Of a stretch of 64,000 bases of DNA, positions 15,245-24,251 are shown piece by piece (position 1 is the first letter of the stretch; each line of letters begins with the position of its first letter). The notes below the pieces were generated by a model. The model was not told where the DNA came from. It saw only the letters and a list, made by a program, of their open reading frames with translations, and did no database searches. Location: NCBI GenBank assembly GCA_041687395.1, contig JAWLCA010000017.1, positions 34,596 to 98,595 on the forward strand, read 5' to 3'. The DNA comes from JAWLCA01 sp041687395. GTDB taxonomy: Bacteria; Pseudomonadota; Alphaproteobacteria; Rhodobacterales; Rhodobacteraceae. The translations under genes and the position numbers were made by a program.

Positions 15245-17521
15245 TCAGTCAGCGGAAGGGCGGCGCTGCGGCCGGGGCGTATCGGGCCCGGCGGGCTGGG
15301 CGGTCACGACGATCTCTTCCTGCGCGGCGGCCAGATCGTCCTCGGCCGCGCCGGTATCGGCCACGGCAGGCGCGGTCTGGGCGTCGTTTTCGGCTTCGGC
15401 CTGGATGTCGGCGGCGTCTGCCTCGGCGTCGCTGGTAGCGTCGGGCTCCGCCTCGTCTGCGGCGGGCGCGTCAGCCGCTGCCGCGTTGGCCTCCTCTTCG
15501 GTTGTCGCGTCGGCCTCTGCCTCGGCGTCGCCGGGGCGGGGTTCGGGCCGCGGGGTGTTGTCATCGGCGGGCTGCACGGGAACGGTGATCTGCGACTCGT
15601 CGACCGCGCCCGCGGCTTCGCTTGTGGCGTCAGTGGTCCCGGTGTCGTCTGCCGTATCGGGAGTTTCCTCCGTGTCGGCGGTTTCTTCCGTCCCCTCGGG
15701 CTGGATCAGCGTGAACTCGATCCGCCGGTTGGCCTCGCGCCCGGCGGCGGTTGTGTTGTCACCGATGGGCCGATCCGACCCGTAGCCCTTGGCGGTCAGG
15801 TTGCCGACCAGCACGCGGCGCGCGCGCAGCGCTTCCAGCACCGCCTCGGCCCGCTCCTGGCTGAGGCGCAGGTTCATCTCCAGCCGGCCCTGGCTGTCGG
15901 TATGGCCGGCCACCTCCATCGCCACGTCGGGGCATTGCACCATCTGGGCGGCCAGCGCATCCAGCGTGCCGCGCGCGGCGGCGTCGATGCGCGCGCTGCC
16001 GGGGGCAAAGGTGATCTGCGCGTCCGACAGGATCGCGTTCAGCCCGGCCACGCATTCCTGCGGCGTGGGCAGGCTGGCCACGGGATCGAGCGCGCGGTCG
16101 TAGCGGATGTTCAGCCGGAACTCCTGTCCCGGCCCCAGCTTCTCGGCCAGAAGGCGCGAGACCTCCTCGGAGGCCTCGGCCTTGCCGGTCTCGCCGGTGA
16201 TCTCGACCAGATCGGGACGTACCAGCGCGCGGCCGTGGTCCAGCGCGCCCAGCCCCTCCAGCGCGGCCAGAACGCGGACCGGCCAGCCGTCGGGCAGTTC
16301 CGGGTCCATCCGGGTGGCGACATAGACGGAATCGGCGCCGAACAGCGCATGGGCGAAACTTTCGACCGCCTCGCGCATCTGGTCGTTCTCCAACCGGCCG
16401 CGCAGTTGCACCTCGCCTTCTTCCGAAAGCGTTGCGGTGAATTCCACCGGACCTTCGGGACGTTCGGTTTCGGCGGGCGTTTCGGGCAGGACGGCGTTGA
16501 GCGAGAAGACCTCGGGCAGGGCGGTTTCCAACTCGCCCACGACGCGGTCGAACAGGGCCTGCTCGGTGCCCTCGGCCGCGATCAGGCTGACGTCGGCGTC
16601 GGCGAAGGTGAGGCTGCCGCCGCCGAGTTCGGCCAGCGCGGCGATGCCCTTTTCCGCCGCCTCGGCCCATTGCGGCGACGGCACGCCGAGGCCAAGGGTG
16701 CAGGAGAGATCCCCGGTGGCGCCGGCAGCGGCGGCGGCACGCAGGATGCGGTCGCGGCCACGTTCGGTATCGGCGGAACAGGCGTCGAATCGCGCGCCGC
16801 GCTCTTCGTCGATCAGGAAGCGCAGGGCGAAGGGGGTGATGACGGGCCGGGGTGCGGTGATGTCCATCGACAGGCCGAGCCCGTCGGGCAGGTTGCGGCG
16901 CAGCTCGCCCTCAAGCCGCCGCTTTTCCTCGGCGGTGTCGCTGCTGGCGATGATCGACACCCGGTCGGCGCTGATCGACACCTTCGACCGCGGCAGGGCC
17001 TTCACCGCCTCGATCCCGTAGCCCATGGCCACGAACCAGCCCGGCGGCACGTCGTAATCAGCGCTTTCCAGGAGGTCGGTCACCACCAGATCGGGCGAGA
17101 GGGCGCGCAGCCCCTCGACCACGGTGTCGTGGTCCACCGCGGCGGGGACCAGCCCAACGATCTGCACGCCATCCTCGTTGCGCAGGATTTCCATCAGGAA
17201 GTCGGGCGGGCGGATGCCCTCGGTCTCGGCCACCTGCATGTCGTCGATCACGCGGGCCGCATCGACGATGGCGCCGGTTGTGGCCAGCGCCTGGAAGCGC
17301 GCGGCCTCGGTCGGCGCGGTGCCGGTCAGATGCACCTGCAGCCCGTCGGCGCGCACATCGGCCCAGTCGATCCCGGCATCGTCCAAGGCGGCGTCCACCG
17401 CCTGGGTGGAGCGCGATTCGATCGCCGTGACCGCCCAGATCGCGCCGCCCGTGGCCAGCACGGCGGCCGCGGCGAAGGCGGCGATGGCGATCAGGGCCTG
17501 GGTGTTCTTCAGCATGCGCAC
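15245..17521 (-). CDS. OmpA-like peptidoglycan-binding envelope protein with BON-like repeats and long acidic tail
   Basis: The 758-residue protein has an N-terminal hydrophobic anchor (about residues 8-32), several repeats of a BON-like alpha/beta pattern over about 35-470, and an OmpA C-terminal domain (about 480-605). The OmpA domain contains ITFAPGSARID, AGHTDSQG and NRRIEF, which bind peptidoglycan. The last 150 residues are low complexity, dominated by Ala, Glu, Asp and Thr, ending in Pro-Arg motifs. It probably links the inner membrane to the cell wall. The frame starts with a GTG at 17521, with an ATG two codons later; AGGAC lies upstream and either could be used. The tail is strikingly acidic. 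Confidence 0.82.
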   Translation of the reverse strand: MRMLKNTQALIAIAAFAAAAVLATGGAIWAVTAIESRSTQAVDAALDDAGIDWADVRADGLQVHLTGTAPTEAARFQALATTGAIVDAARVIDDMQVAETEGIRPPDFLMEILRNEDGVQIVGLVPAAVDHDTVVEGLRALSPDLVVTDLLESADYDVPPGWFVAMGYGIEAVKALPRSKVSISADRVSIIASSDTAEEKRRLEGELRRNLPDGLGLSMDITAPRPVITPFALRFLIDEERGARFDACSADTERGRDRILRAAAAAGATGDLSCTLGLGVPSPQWAEAAEKGIAALAELGGGSLTFADADVSLIAAEGTEQALFDRVVGELETALPEVFSLNAVLPETPAETERPEGPVEFTATLSEEGEVQLRGRLENDQMREAVESFAHALFGADSVYVATRMDPELPDGWPVRVLAALEGLGALDHGRALVRPDLVEITGETGKAEASEEVSRLLAEKLGPGQEFRLNIRYDRALDPVASLPTPQECVAGLNAILSDAQITFAPGSARIDAAARGTLDALAAQMVQCPDVAMEVAGHTDSQGRLEMNLRLSQERAEAVLEALRARRVLVGNLTAKGYGSDRPIGDNTTAAGREANRRIEFTLIQPEGTEETADTEETPDTADDTGTTDATSEAAGAVDESQITVPVQPADDNTPRPEPRPGDAEAEADATTEEEANAAAADAPAADEAEPDATSDAEADAADIQAEAENDAQTAPAVADTGAAEDDLAAAQEEIVVTAQPAGPDTPRPQRRPSAD

Positions 17522-17571
17522 CGTCCTGTTGCGGGTCGGGCATCCTTAGAACTGTGGCCCGCGGGCCGCAA

Positions 17572-18528
17572 TCAAACGAAAAGTGAGCCGGCAAGAAACA
17601 GCGCAGGAATCAGGCCCGCGTCGCGATTCGACCTGAACAGCCTCAGGCAGCAGGCGGTGTCGTCGGGATCGAGCTGGCGGAGCTGCCAAGCCATGTGCGC
17701 GCCAAAACCCGCCACCCCCGCCATCGCCACCGCCAGCGACGCGGGCCGGTCGGCCAGCGCCAGCACGACCGCCACCGCCATGAGCAGGGCTGCGACCAAC
17801 GCGAACCCCGCCAGCCAGCGCGGCGAGGCGTCGCCGAACAGGCGTGCCGTGGATTTCACCCCGATCAGGGCGTCATCCTCGGCATCCTGATGGGCATAGA
17901 TCGTGTCATAGAACAGCGTCCAGGCGATGCCCGCCAGATACAGCAGCACCGGCGGCCAGCCCAGGGTGCCCGTGTGCGCCGTCCAGGCCAGCAGCGCGCC
18001 CCAGTTGAAAGCGAGGCCGAGGAAGATCTGCGGCCACCAGGTAAAGCGCTTGGCAAAGGGATAGATCGCCACCAGCCCGAGCGAGGCGATACCGAGGCCG
18101 ATCGCCGCCCAGTTGAACGAGAACAGGATCAGCGCCGCGACCAGCGCCTGCGCCCCCATCCATCCCAGCGCCTTCCGCACCGTGACCTGACCGGATGGCA
18201 GCGGGCGCGAGCGGGTGCGCGCCACTGCCCCGTCGATGTCGCGGTCGGTGACGTCGTTCCAGGTGCAGCCCGCCCCCCGCATCAGGAAGGCGCCGATGCC
18301 GCAGCCCGCGACGATCCACAGGTCCATCAGCCGGGGCGCGCCCGACGCCGCCGCCAGCCCGACGCCCCAGAGGCAGGGGATATAGAGAAGCCACGTCCCG
18401 ATCGGCCGGTCGGCCCGGCTGAGCCGCAGGTAGGGGCGCGCGGGCGCGGGCGCCATCCGGTCCACCCAGTTGCCGCTGGGTGCGTCGGCGACGCCTTCTG
18501 CCTCTGGCGTTTCCAGCCCCCGGGTCAT
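17572..18528 (-). CDS. ubiA: 4-hydroxybenzoate polyprenyltransferase
   Basis: UbiA attaches the polyprenyl tail to 4-hydroxybenzoate in ubiquinone synthesis at the inner membrane. Both Asp-rich motifs are present: NDVTDRDIDG and YDTIYAHQDAEDD, which bind Mg-diphosphate, in a 318-residue protein with about eight hydrophobic segments. The start is the ATG at 18528 (MTRGLETPEAEG); the frame continues upstream antisense to rsmE but is not credible there. Only 12 bases separate this start from that of divergent rsmE. Confidence 0.93.
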   Translation of the reverse strand: MTRGLETPEAEGVADAPSGNWVDRMAPAPARPYLRLSRADRPIGTWLLYIPCLWGVGLAAASGAPRLMDLWIVAGCGIGAFLMRGAGCTWNDVTDRDIDGAVARTRSRPLPSGQVTVRKALGWMGAQALVAALILFSFNWAAIGLGIASLGLVAIYPFAKRFTWWPQIFLGLAFNWGALLAWTAHTGTLGWPPVLLYLAGIAWTLFYDTIYAHQDAEDDALIGVKSTARLFGDASPRWLAGFALVAALLMAVAVVLALADRPASLAVAMAGVAGFGAHMAWQLRQLDPDDTACCLRLFRSNRDAGLIPALFLAGSLFV

Positions 18529-18540
18529 AGGTTTCCGTTC

Positions 18541-19266
18541 ATGTCGGAACGTCCTCGCATCAGGCTTTATGTAGTCCACCCGCTTGGTCCGGGGCAACCC
18601 GTGCCGCTGCTGCCCGAGCAGGCGCATTACCTGTTCGGGGTGATGCGGTTGGGCGTGGGCGACGCGGTGGCGTTGTTCAACGGAACGGACGGCGAATGGC
18701 AGGCCCAAGTGGCCGAGATCACCAAGCGCGGCGGCGTGCTGGTTTGCGACCGGCAGACAGCCCCCCAGGCCGACCCGCCCGACCTGTGGCTGCTGTTCGC
18801 ACCTATCAAGAAAGCGCGGACCGACTTCATCGTCGAAAAGGCGGTGGAACTGGGTGCCGCGCGCATCCTGCCGGTCACGACCGACCACACCAATGCCGAG
18901 CGCATCCGACAGGACCGGCTGCAGGCCCACGCGGTGGAGGCCGCCGAGCAATGCGGCGCGACCCATGTCCCCAGCGTGGAGGCCTTGCAGCCGCTGTCGA
19001 AGCTGCTGGGGGGCTGGGATCCCGCACGGCGGCTGGTCTGGGCGGACGAGGGGGCGGCGGGGCAGGGCGCGGGCCTGCCTGACGCGCCCGCGCCGGCCGC
19101 GATCCTGATCGGGCCCGAGGGCGGCTTTTCCGGGGCCGAACGCACCCGGCTTGCCGGGCTGCCCTTCGTGAGGCCCGTCGCCCTTGGCCCCCGGATCCTG
19201 CGCGCCGATACTGCCGCCGTCGCGGCGTTGACGCTGTGGCAGGCCGGTTGGGGCGACTGGCGATGA
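18541..19266 (+). CDS. rsmE: 16S rRNA (uracil-1498-N3)-methyltransferase
   Basis: RsmE methylates U1498 of 16S rRNA in the assembled 30S subunit. The 241-residue protein has an N-terminal PUA-like region and a C-terminal SPOUT domain with KKARTDFIVEKAVELG, the AdoMet-knot motif LIGPEGGFS and the end motif LGPRILRADTA. The start at 18541 is the only good ATG. It is head-to-head with ubiA and overlaps the next gene (ATGA). Confidence 0.94.
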   Translation: MSERPRIRLYVVHPLGPGQPVPLLPEQAHYLFGVMRLGVGDAVALFNGTDGEWQAQVAEITKRGGVLVCDRQTAPQADPPDLWLLFAPIKKARTDFIVEKAVELGAARILPVTTDHTNAERIRQDRLQAHAVEAAEQCGATHVPSVEALQPLSKLLGGWDPARRLVWADEGAAGQGAGLPDAPAPAAILIGPEGGFSGAERTRLAGLPFVRPVALGPRILRADTAAVAALTLWQAGWGDWR

Positions 19267-19784
19267 ACTTCCTGCGGCCCGAGGCCGTGGCCACCCTGCA
19301 CCGCTTCCGCGAGGTGATCGCGGCGGCCGTGCTGGTCCTGGCGGGCGCCTGGTTCGCCGGGCAGCGCGGATTCCTGATGGGCGCGCTGGGGATGGCGCTG
19401 ATCGGCGCGGGGCTGGGGCTGGGCTGGATCGCGTGGCGGCGGCTGCGCTTTGCGCGGCCCGTCACCGCGCCCGGCATCGTCGAGGTGCTGGAGGGGCAGG
19501 TCAGCTACATGGGCCCGCAGGACGGCGGCTGGGTGGCGCTGTCGGAACTGGACCGGGTGATGTTGATCGGCCCGGTCGAGGCGCGCCACTGGCGGTTGAT
19601 TCAGGCCGATGGCCAGAGTGTCGATCTGCCCACCCGCGCCGCCGGGGCGGAGCGGTTGTTCGACGTCTTTGCCGGGTTGCCGGGTTTCGACATGGCCGGC
19701 GCGCTGGCCGCGCTGGACAGTCGGCAGCCGGTGGATCGGGTTCTGTGGTCGCGGCGCAAGCCCACCGCGCTGCCACGCGGTTAG
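19263..19784 (+). CDS. Hypothetical inner-membrane protein
   Basis: The 173-residue protein starts at the ATG overlapping the rsmE stop and reads MNFLRPEAVATLHRFREV. Two adjacent hydrophobic segments (about residues 19-35 and 39-55) form a hairpin, followed by a soluble domain of about 115 residues with a regular beta pattern. It looks like a PH-domain-like bacterial membrane protein. It is translationally coupled to rsmE. Function is unknown. Confidence 0.7.
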   Translation: MNFLRPEAVATLHRFREVIAAAVLVLAGAWFAGQRGFLMGALGMALIGAGLGLGWIAWRRLRFARPVTAPGIVEVLEGQVSYMGPQDGGWVALSELDRVMLIGPVEARHWRLIQADGQSVDLPTRAAGAERLFDVFAGLPGFDMAGALAALDSRQPVDRVLWSRRKPTALPRG

Positions 19785-19830
19785 CGGCGCACCGTCCGCC
19801 GCCCGGCCCTTCGGCCCGAGCCTTCCCACC

Positions 19831-20559
19831 TCAAACGTGCTGGGCGCCGTTCACCTCGATCTCGGTGCCCGAGATGTAGCTGGAATCGGGCGAGCACAGG
19901 AACCAGATCGCCGCCGCCACCTCGGACGGCTGGCCAAGCCGTCGGAGCGGCAGTTGTTCGACGATCTTTTCGGTGCCGGGCGACAGGATCGCGGTTTCCA
20001 CCTCTCCCGGCGCGATGGCGTTGACCCTTACTCCAAGGGGCCCGAAATCATGTGCCATCTCGCGCGTCAGCGCGGCCAGTGCGGCCTTTGACGTGGCATA
20101 GGCCGCTCCCGCAAAGGGATGAACCCGTACCCCTGCGATCGAGGTCACGTTCACGATCGACCCCTGCGCCGCCATCAGTTCTGCCTTCAGGCCCCGCGCC
20201 AGCACGACGCTGGCAAAAAAGTTGACGTGAAACACCTGCCCCCAGGTGCGCAGGTCGGTCTCCAGCGTGTTCAGCCGCTCGCCTTCCGGCCCTTTCGGGC
20301 TGATGCCCGCGTTGTTGACCAGCGCGTGCAACTGGCCGTTCAACTTGCCGCGGATCACCTCCAGCGCCTGTATCGTCTTGTTCGGGTCGGCGAGGTCGAT
20401 CTGGATGTGGTTGTCCTCGCCCCCCGGCCAGGGGCAGCGGTCGTCGAAAGCGTGGCGCGAGCAGGTCAGCACCCGCCACCCTTCGGCCGAGAAGCGCTTG
20501 ACGGTGGCATGGCCGATCCCGCGGCTCGCGCCGGTCAGCAGCATGGTCTTCTGGGTCAT
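19831..20559 (-). CDS. SDR family oxidoreductase
   Basis: This 242-residue classical short-chain dehydrogenase has TGASRGIG (9-16), NNAG (82-85), Ser140 and the catalytic Tyr154/Lys158 in YATSK. The C-terminal ISGTEIEVNGAQ is normal. The ATG at 20559 follows AAGGGG; a 50-codon upstream extension of the frame is not credible. A perfect palindrome lies 133 bases upstream. Substrate unknown; the 3-oxoacyl-ACP-reductase-like type is broad. Confidence 0.83.
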   Translation of the reverse strand: MTQKTMLLTGASRGIGHATVKRFSAEGWRVLTCSRHAFDDRCPWPGGEDNHIQIDLADPNKTIQALEVIRGKLNGQLHALVNNAGISPKGPEGERLNTLETDLRTWGQVFHVNFFASVVLARGLKAELMAAQGSIVNVTSIAGVRVHPFAGAAYATSKAALAALTREMAHDFGPLGVRVNAIAPGEVETAILSPGTEKIVEQLPLRRLGQPSEVAAAIWFLCSPDSSYISGTEIEVNGAQHV

Positions 20560-20691
20560 GGCGATCCCCTTGCCTGATCGGGGAAACCTTATGCCGTTTG
20601 GCCGGAAAGGCAATGCGGCCGGGGGCGTGGCAAGTGTTGCGATCTGGTTAACAAAATTCTTGAAAATATGCGATATCAAGGGGTTGGTATT

Positions 20692-20709
20692 TTGTCCACG
20701 CGTGGACAA
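20692..20709. promoter_or_regulatory. 18-bp perfect palindrome with CACGCGTG core
   Basis: TTGTCCACG is followed immediately by its reverse complement CGTGGACAA, in the 234-base divergent gap between the SDR gene (-) and argB (+). The preceding 50 bases are AT-rich, as expected for promoters. A related palindrome with the same core lies at 35462-35481. This is a candidate operator for a dimeric repressor; the regulator is unknown. Confidence 0.5.
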
Positions 20710-20793
20710 GAAGGGGCGCGGTGGAAATCCCGCCCTTGGCAGCGCCCGCGCAAGCCGCTACCAAGACCCCCGCACCCTTGCCCGCAGGCCCCG

Positions 20794-21693
20794 ATGAAAA
20801 AGCAGATCGCCATGACCCGAGACTGGATCGCCACCGCCCGGACCCTGTCCGAGGCGCTGCCCTACCTGCAACGCTATTCCGGCGCCATTGTCGTGGTGAA
20901 GTTCGGCGGCAACGCGATGGGCGACGAACAGGCGATGGCCGAGTTCGCCCGCGACATCGTGCTGATGCGCCAGGTCGGCGTAAACCCGGTGGTCGTCCAC
21001 GGCGGCGGCCCGATGATCAACGATACGCTCGCCAAGCTGGGCATCAAGTCGGACTTCGTGCGCGGCAAGCGCGTGACCGACAAGGCCACGGTCGAGGTGG
21101 TGGAGATGGTGCTTTCGGGGCTGGTCAACAAGCGGATCGTGCAGGCGATCAACGATCAGGGCGGGCGGGCAGTCGGGCTGTCGGGCAAGGACGACGACCT
21201 GATGGTCTGCGTTGCGGATGACCCCGAACTGGGGTTTGTCGGTCGTCCGGTGGAGATGAACGTCGAGGTGCTGCGCGACCTGTTTCGCGCCGGCATCATC
21301 CCGGTTGTGGCCCCGGTAGCCACGGGGATGGAGGAGAACGAGACCTTCAACGTGAATGGCGACACCGCCGCCGGCGCCATCGCGGGCGCGCTGAAAGCCG
21401 ACCGGCTGCTGCTGCTGACCGATGTTTCGGGTGTGAAGGACGAATCGGGCGAGGTCATCACCCAGTTGACCCCGGCCGAGGTGCGCGAGTTGACCGAAAA
21501 GGGCGTGATCGCGGGCGGTATGATCCCCAAGACCGAGACCGCGCTGGCGGCGCTTGAGCAGGGCGTGCGGGCGGTCGTGATCCTGGACGGCCGAATCCCC
21601 AACGCCTGCCTGCTTGAGCTGTTCACCGACCACGGCGCGGGCAGCCTGATCCGGGACAGCGCGCCGCGCGTGAAGCCGCGCGCCTCTACGTGA
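20794..21693 (+). CDS. argB: Acetylglutamate kinase
   Basis: ArgB phosphorylates N-acetylglutamate in the second step of arginine synthesis. The 299-residue protein has KFGGNAMGD (36-44), the HGGGP loop (69-73), the FNVNGDTAAG motif and the LLTDVSGV stretch of the amino acid kinase fold. The start at 20794 (MKKQIAMTRDW) matches related proteins; an internal ATG at 20812 is an alternative. It overlaps the next gene through a GTGA. Confidence 0.95.
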   Translation: MKKQIAMTRDWIATARTLSEALPYLQRYSGAIVVVKFGGNAMGDEQAMAEFARDIVLMRQVGVNPVVVHGGGPMINDTLAKLGIKSDFVRGKRVTDKATVEVVEMVLSGLVNKRIVQAINDQGGRAVGLSGKDDDLMVCVADDPELGFVGRPVEMNVEVLRDLFRAGIIPVVAPVATGMEENETFNVNGDTAAGAIAGALKADRLLLLTDVSGVKDESGEVITQLTPAEVRELTEKGVIAGGMIPKTETALAALEQGVRAVVILDGRIPNACLLELFTDHGAGSLIRDSAPRVKPRAST

Positions 21694-22325
21694 TCGCTGC
21701 ACTGGCCGCCGTGCGGCTGGCGGTGCTTGGCGGTTTTCACCCGACGCCCGACGACACTCTGCCCGCCGGCACGAAGACTGTCTTGCTGATTGGCCCCGAC
21801 GGCCCCGACTTCTGGACGCATTTCACCGCCACGCCTGAGGCTGCGGATGGCCGCGACGACCCGCTGGACCGCTGGTCGCGCCGGGTGATCGGACGGATCG
21901 CTTGCGATCTGGGGGCAAAGGCGCTGTTTCCCTTCGGCGGGCCGCCGCACCGGCCGTTCTATGAATGGGCGCTGCGAACGGGGCGTTGTCACCCCTCGCC
22001 TGTCGCGCTGCTCGTGCATGATGCGGCGGGGCTTTACGTGTCGTTTCGTGGCGCGCTGGCGCTGAAGGAGCGTCTTGACCTGCCGCCCGCACCGCCAAAT
22101 CCCTGCGCCAGTTGCACGGCACGCCCCTGCCTGGGCGCCTGCCCGGTCGGCGCGCTGACCGCTGCGGGCTACGATCTGGTCGCCTGCCACGGGTATCTGG
22201 ACACCCCGGCGGGGCAGGACTGCCTGAGCGGCGGTTGTGCGGTGCGGCGGGCTTGTCCTGTCAGTGCGCGGCATGGCAGGTTGCCCGCGCAGTCGTCCTT
22301 TCACATGCGGAATTTCCACCCGTGA
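21690..22325 (+). CDS. Ferredoxin-like cysteine-rich protein (QueG-related C-terminal region)
   Basis: The 211-residue protein starts with a GTG sharing bases with the argB stop. Residues about 135-200 hold two cysteine clusters, C-x2-C-x4-C-x3-C-P and C-x4-C-x5-C-P, resembling the double [4Fe-4S] ferredoxin domain of epoxyqueuosine reductase, though the spacing differs from the canonical C-x2-C-x2-C-x3-C-P. The first 130 residues are not recognised. It overlaps the phosphatase gene downstream (GTGA). A redox role is inferred; it is too short to be full QueG. Confidence 0.65.
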   Translation: MIAALAAVRLAVLGGFHPTPDDTLPAGTKTVLLIGPDGPDFWTHFTATPEAADGRDDPLDRWSRRVIGRIACDLGAKALFPFGGPPHRPFYEWALRTGRCHPSPVALLVHDAAGLYVSFRGALALKERLDLPPAPPNPCASCTARPCLGACPVGALTAAGYDLVACHGYLDTPAGQDCLSGGCAVRRACPVSARHGRLPAQSSFHMRNFHP

Positions 22326-22825
22326 CCCTGACCCTGATCCTGACACGCCACGCCAAGTCCGACTGGGACGACCCGCGCCTTTCGGACCACCAGCGCCCGC
22401 TGAACAAGCGCGGGCGCGCCGCTGCCCCGGTGATCGGACGCTGGATCGCCGGGCATGCCCCGGCGCCCGATTGCGCCCTGATCTCCACCGCGCGCCGCAC
22501 GCGCGAGACGTGGGACGGCATCGCCGCCGCGCTGCCGCCGGTGGGCGACGTGCGCTTCCTCGACGCGCTTTATCATGCCGGACCCGAGGTGATGCTGAAG
22601 GCCCTGCAGGGGGCGACTGGCGCTTGCGCCCTGATGATCGGCCACAACCCCGGCATTGCCGAATTTGCCGCCCGCCTGCTGGCGGCCCCGCCTGCGCATC
22701 CCGATTTCACCCGCTATCCGACGGCGGCGACGCTGGTTGCCACCTTCGACGCACCGAATTGGGCGGCGGTGAAGTTCGGCACCGGCACGGCCGCAGCCTT
22801 CGCAACGCCCCGCACGCTGGCCTGA
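22322..22825 (+). CDS. SixA-type histidine phosphatase family protein
   Basis: The 167-residue protein opens with LILTRHAKSDW, the RHG-like motif of the histidine phosphatase superfamily with the phospho-accepting His10. The second conserved His lies in MIGHNPGIAEFA. The variant T-R-H-A-K-S is typical of SixA-like phosphatases that act on phosphohistidine or small phosphoesters. It starts with GTG at 22322, overlapping the previous stop. Substrate unknown. Confidence 0.82.
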   Translation: MTLTLILTRHAKSDWDDPRLSDHQRPLNKRGRAAAPVIGRWIAGHAPAPDCALISTARRTRETWDGIAAALPPVGDVRFLDALYHAGPEVMLKALQGATGACALMIGHNPGIAEFAARLLAAPPAHPDFTRYPTAATLVATFDAPNWAAVKFGTGTAAAFATPRTLA

Positions 22826-22865
22826 TCGGCTGGACAGTGCCTGCAGCTTTGCGTATCTCGCGCGG

Positions 22866-23339
22866 ATGGCCCAGAAATCAGACCCCAACTACAAGGTGAT
22901 CGCCGAAAACCGCCGGGCGCGCTTCGATTACTTCATCGAAAGCGATCTGGAGGTGGGGATCATGCTGACCGGGTCCGAGGTGAAATCGCTGCGCAAGGGG
23001 CAGTCGAACATTGCCGACAGCTATGCCAGCGTCGAGGATGGCGAATTGTGGCTGATCAACGGCTACATCGCCCCCTATGCGCAGGCCGGCGTCTTTGGGC
23101 ACGAGGAGCGGCGCAAGCGCAAGCTTCTGGTGAAGAAGAAGGAGCTGTCGAAGCTGTGGTCCGCCACCGCGCGCGAGGGCATGACTCTGGTGCCTCTGGT
23201 GATGTATTTCAACGACCGTGGCATCGTGAAGCTGAAGATCGGCATCGCCAAGGGCAAGAAGCAGGCCGACAAGCGCGCGACCGAGGCGAAACGCGACTGG
23301 AACCGACAGAAGCAACGGCTTTTGAAGGACCATGGCTGA
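22866..23339 (+). CDS. smpB: SsrA-binding protein (trans-translation)
   Basis: SmpB escorts tmRNA to stalled ribosomes. The 157-residue protein shows the canonical core: AENRRARFDYFIES near the start, GSEVKSLRKGQSNIADSYA, LLVKKKEL, and the basic C-terminal tail with KKQADKRATEAKRDW that folds into the decoding site. Length is normal. The tmRNA gene is not in this window. Confidence 0.97.
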   Translation: MAQKSDPNYKVIAENRRARFDYFIESDLEVGIMLTGSEVKSLRKGQSNIADSYASVEDGELWLINGYIAPYAQAGVFGHEERRKRKLLVKKKELSKLWSATAREGMTLVPLVMYFNDRGIVKLKIGIAKGKKQADKRATEAKRDWNRQKQRLLKDHG

Positions 23340-23402
23340 GGCGGCGCTTGCCTCTCGCCCCCGCGCACGATTATGTCGTGCTGAAGCTGACAGGGGGTGG
23401 GC

Positions 23403-24251
23403 ATGCAGGACGATCCGAAAACGCTGGTCTCGACCGATTGGCTGGCCGCGCATCTGAAGGATCCGGACCTGCGGGTGCTGGACGCCAGCTACTATCTGCC
23501 AGACGCAGCCCGCGACCCGAAGGCAGAGTATGAGGCCGCGCATATCCCCGGTGCGCGCTTCTTCGATATCGACGAGATTTCCGACCATCGGTCCGAGCTG
23601 CCCCATATGGTGCCGCCGGCGGAAAAGTTCATCAGCCGGATGCGTGCGATGGGCGTGGGCGACGGGCATCAGGTGGTGATCTACGACACGTCGGGTCTGT
23701 TCTCGGCCGCGCGGGTCTGGTGGCTGTTCCGCCTGATGGGCAAGACCGATGTGGCGGTTCTGGACGGCGGCTTTCCCAAATGGCAGGCCGAGGGGCACCC
23801 GGTCGAGGACCTGCCGCCGATCGTGCGCGATCGCCACATCACTGTCAGCCGCCAGAACCATCTGGTGAAGGACGTGACGCAGGTGGCCGCCGCCTCGAAG
23901 CTGGGCGATCACGCGATCATCGACGCGCGCTCTCCCGGCCGGTTCCGTGGCGAGGAGCCGGAGCCGCGCCCAGGCCTGCGCGCGGGCCACATCCCCGGAT
24001 CTGTCAACCTGCATTACCGCGAGTTGCTGAACGACGACGGCACGATGCTGCCGCCGGACGAGTTGAAGGCGAAGTTCGCGGCGGCGGGCGTGGACCTGTC
24101 CAAACCGGCCATCACCACCTGCGGGTCGGGCGTGACCGCCGCGATCCTCAGCCTGGCGCTGGAGATCATCGGTCACCGCAAGCACGCGCTATATGACGGG
24201 TCCTGGACGGAATGGGGCGCCTACGAGGATCTGAAGGTGGAGAAGGGCTGA
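23403..24251 (+). CDS. sseA: 3-mercaptopyruvate sulfurtransferase
   Basis: This two-domain rhodanese family enzyme moves sulfur from 3-mercaptopyruvate to a thiol or cyanide acceptor. The C-terminal active-site loop is Cys240 in CGSGVT, the mercaptopyruvate-type loop rather than the thiosulfate type. The N-terminal domain has YDTSGLFSAARVWW and a non-catalytic loop. The start is the ATG at 23403, with AGGGGG 5-6 bases upstream; a GTG two codons earlier overlaps that site. It overlaps the aminotransferase (TGATG). Confidence 0.9.
   Translation: MQDDPKTLVSTDWLAAHLKDPDLRVLDASYYLPDAARDPKAEYEAAHIPGARFFDIDEISDHRSELPHMVPPAEKFISRMRAMGVGDGHQVVIYDTSGLFSAARVWWLFRLMGKTDVAVLDGGFPKWQAEGHPVEDLPPIVRDRHITVSRQNHLVKDVTQVAAASKLGDHAIIDARSPGRFRGEEPEPRPGLRAGHIPGSVNLHYRELLNDDGTMLPPDELKAKFAAAGVDLSKPAITTCGSGVTAAILSLALEIIGHRKHALYDGSWTEWGAYEDLKVEKG

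Noticed and set aside
15902..17890. 662-codon plus-strand ORF opposite the OmpA-like gene
   Set aside because: Antisense shadow; composition follows the real gene's third-position bias and no domain is seen.
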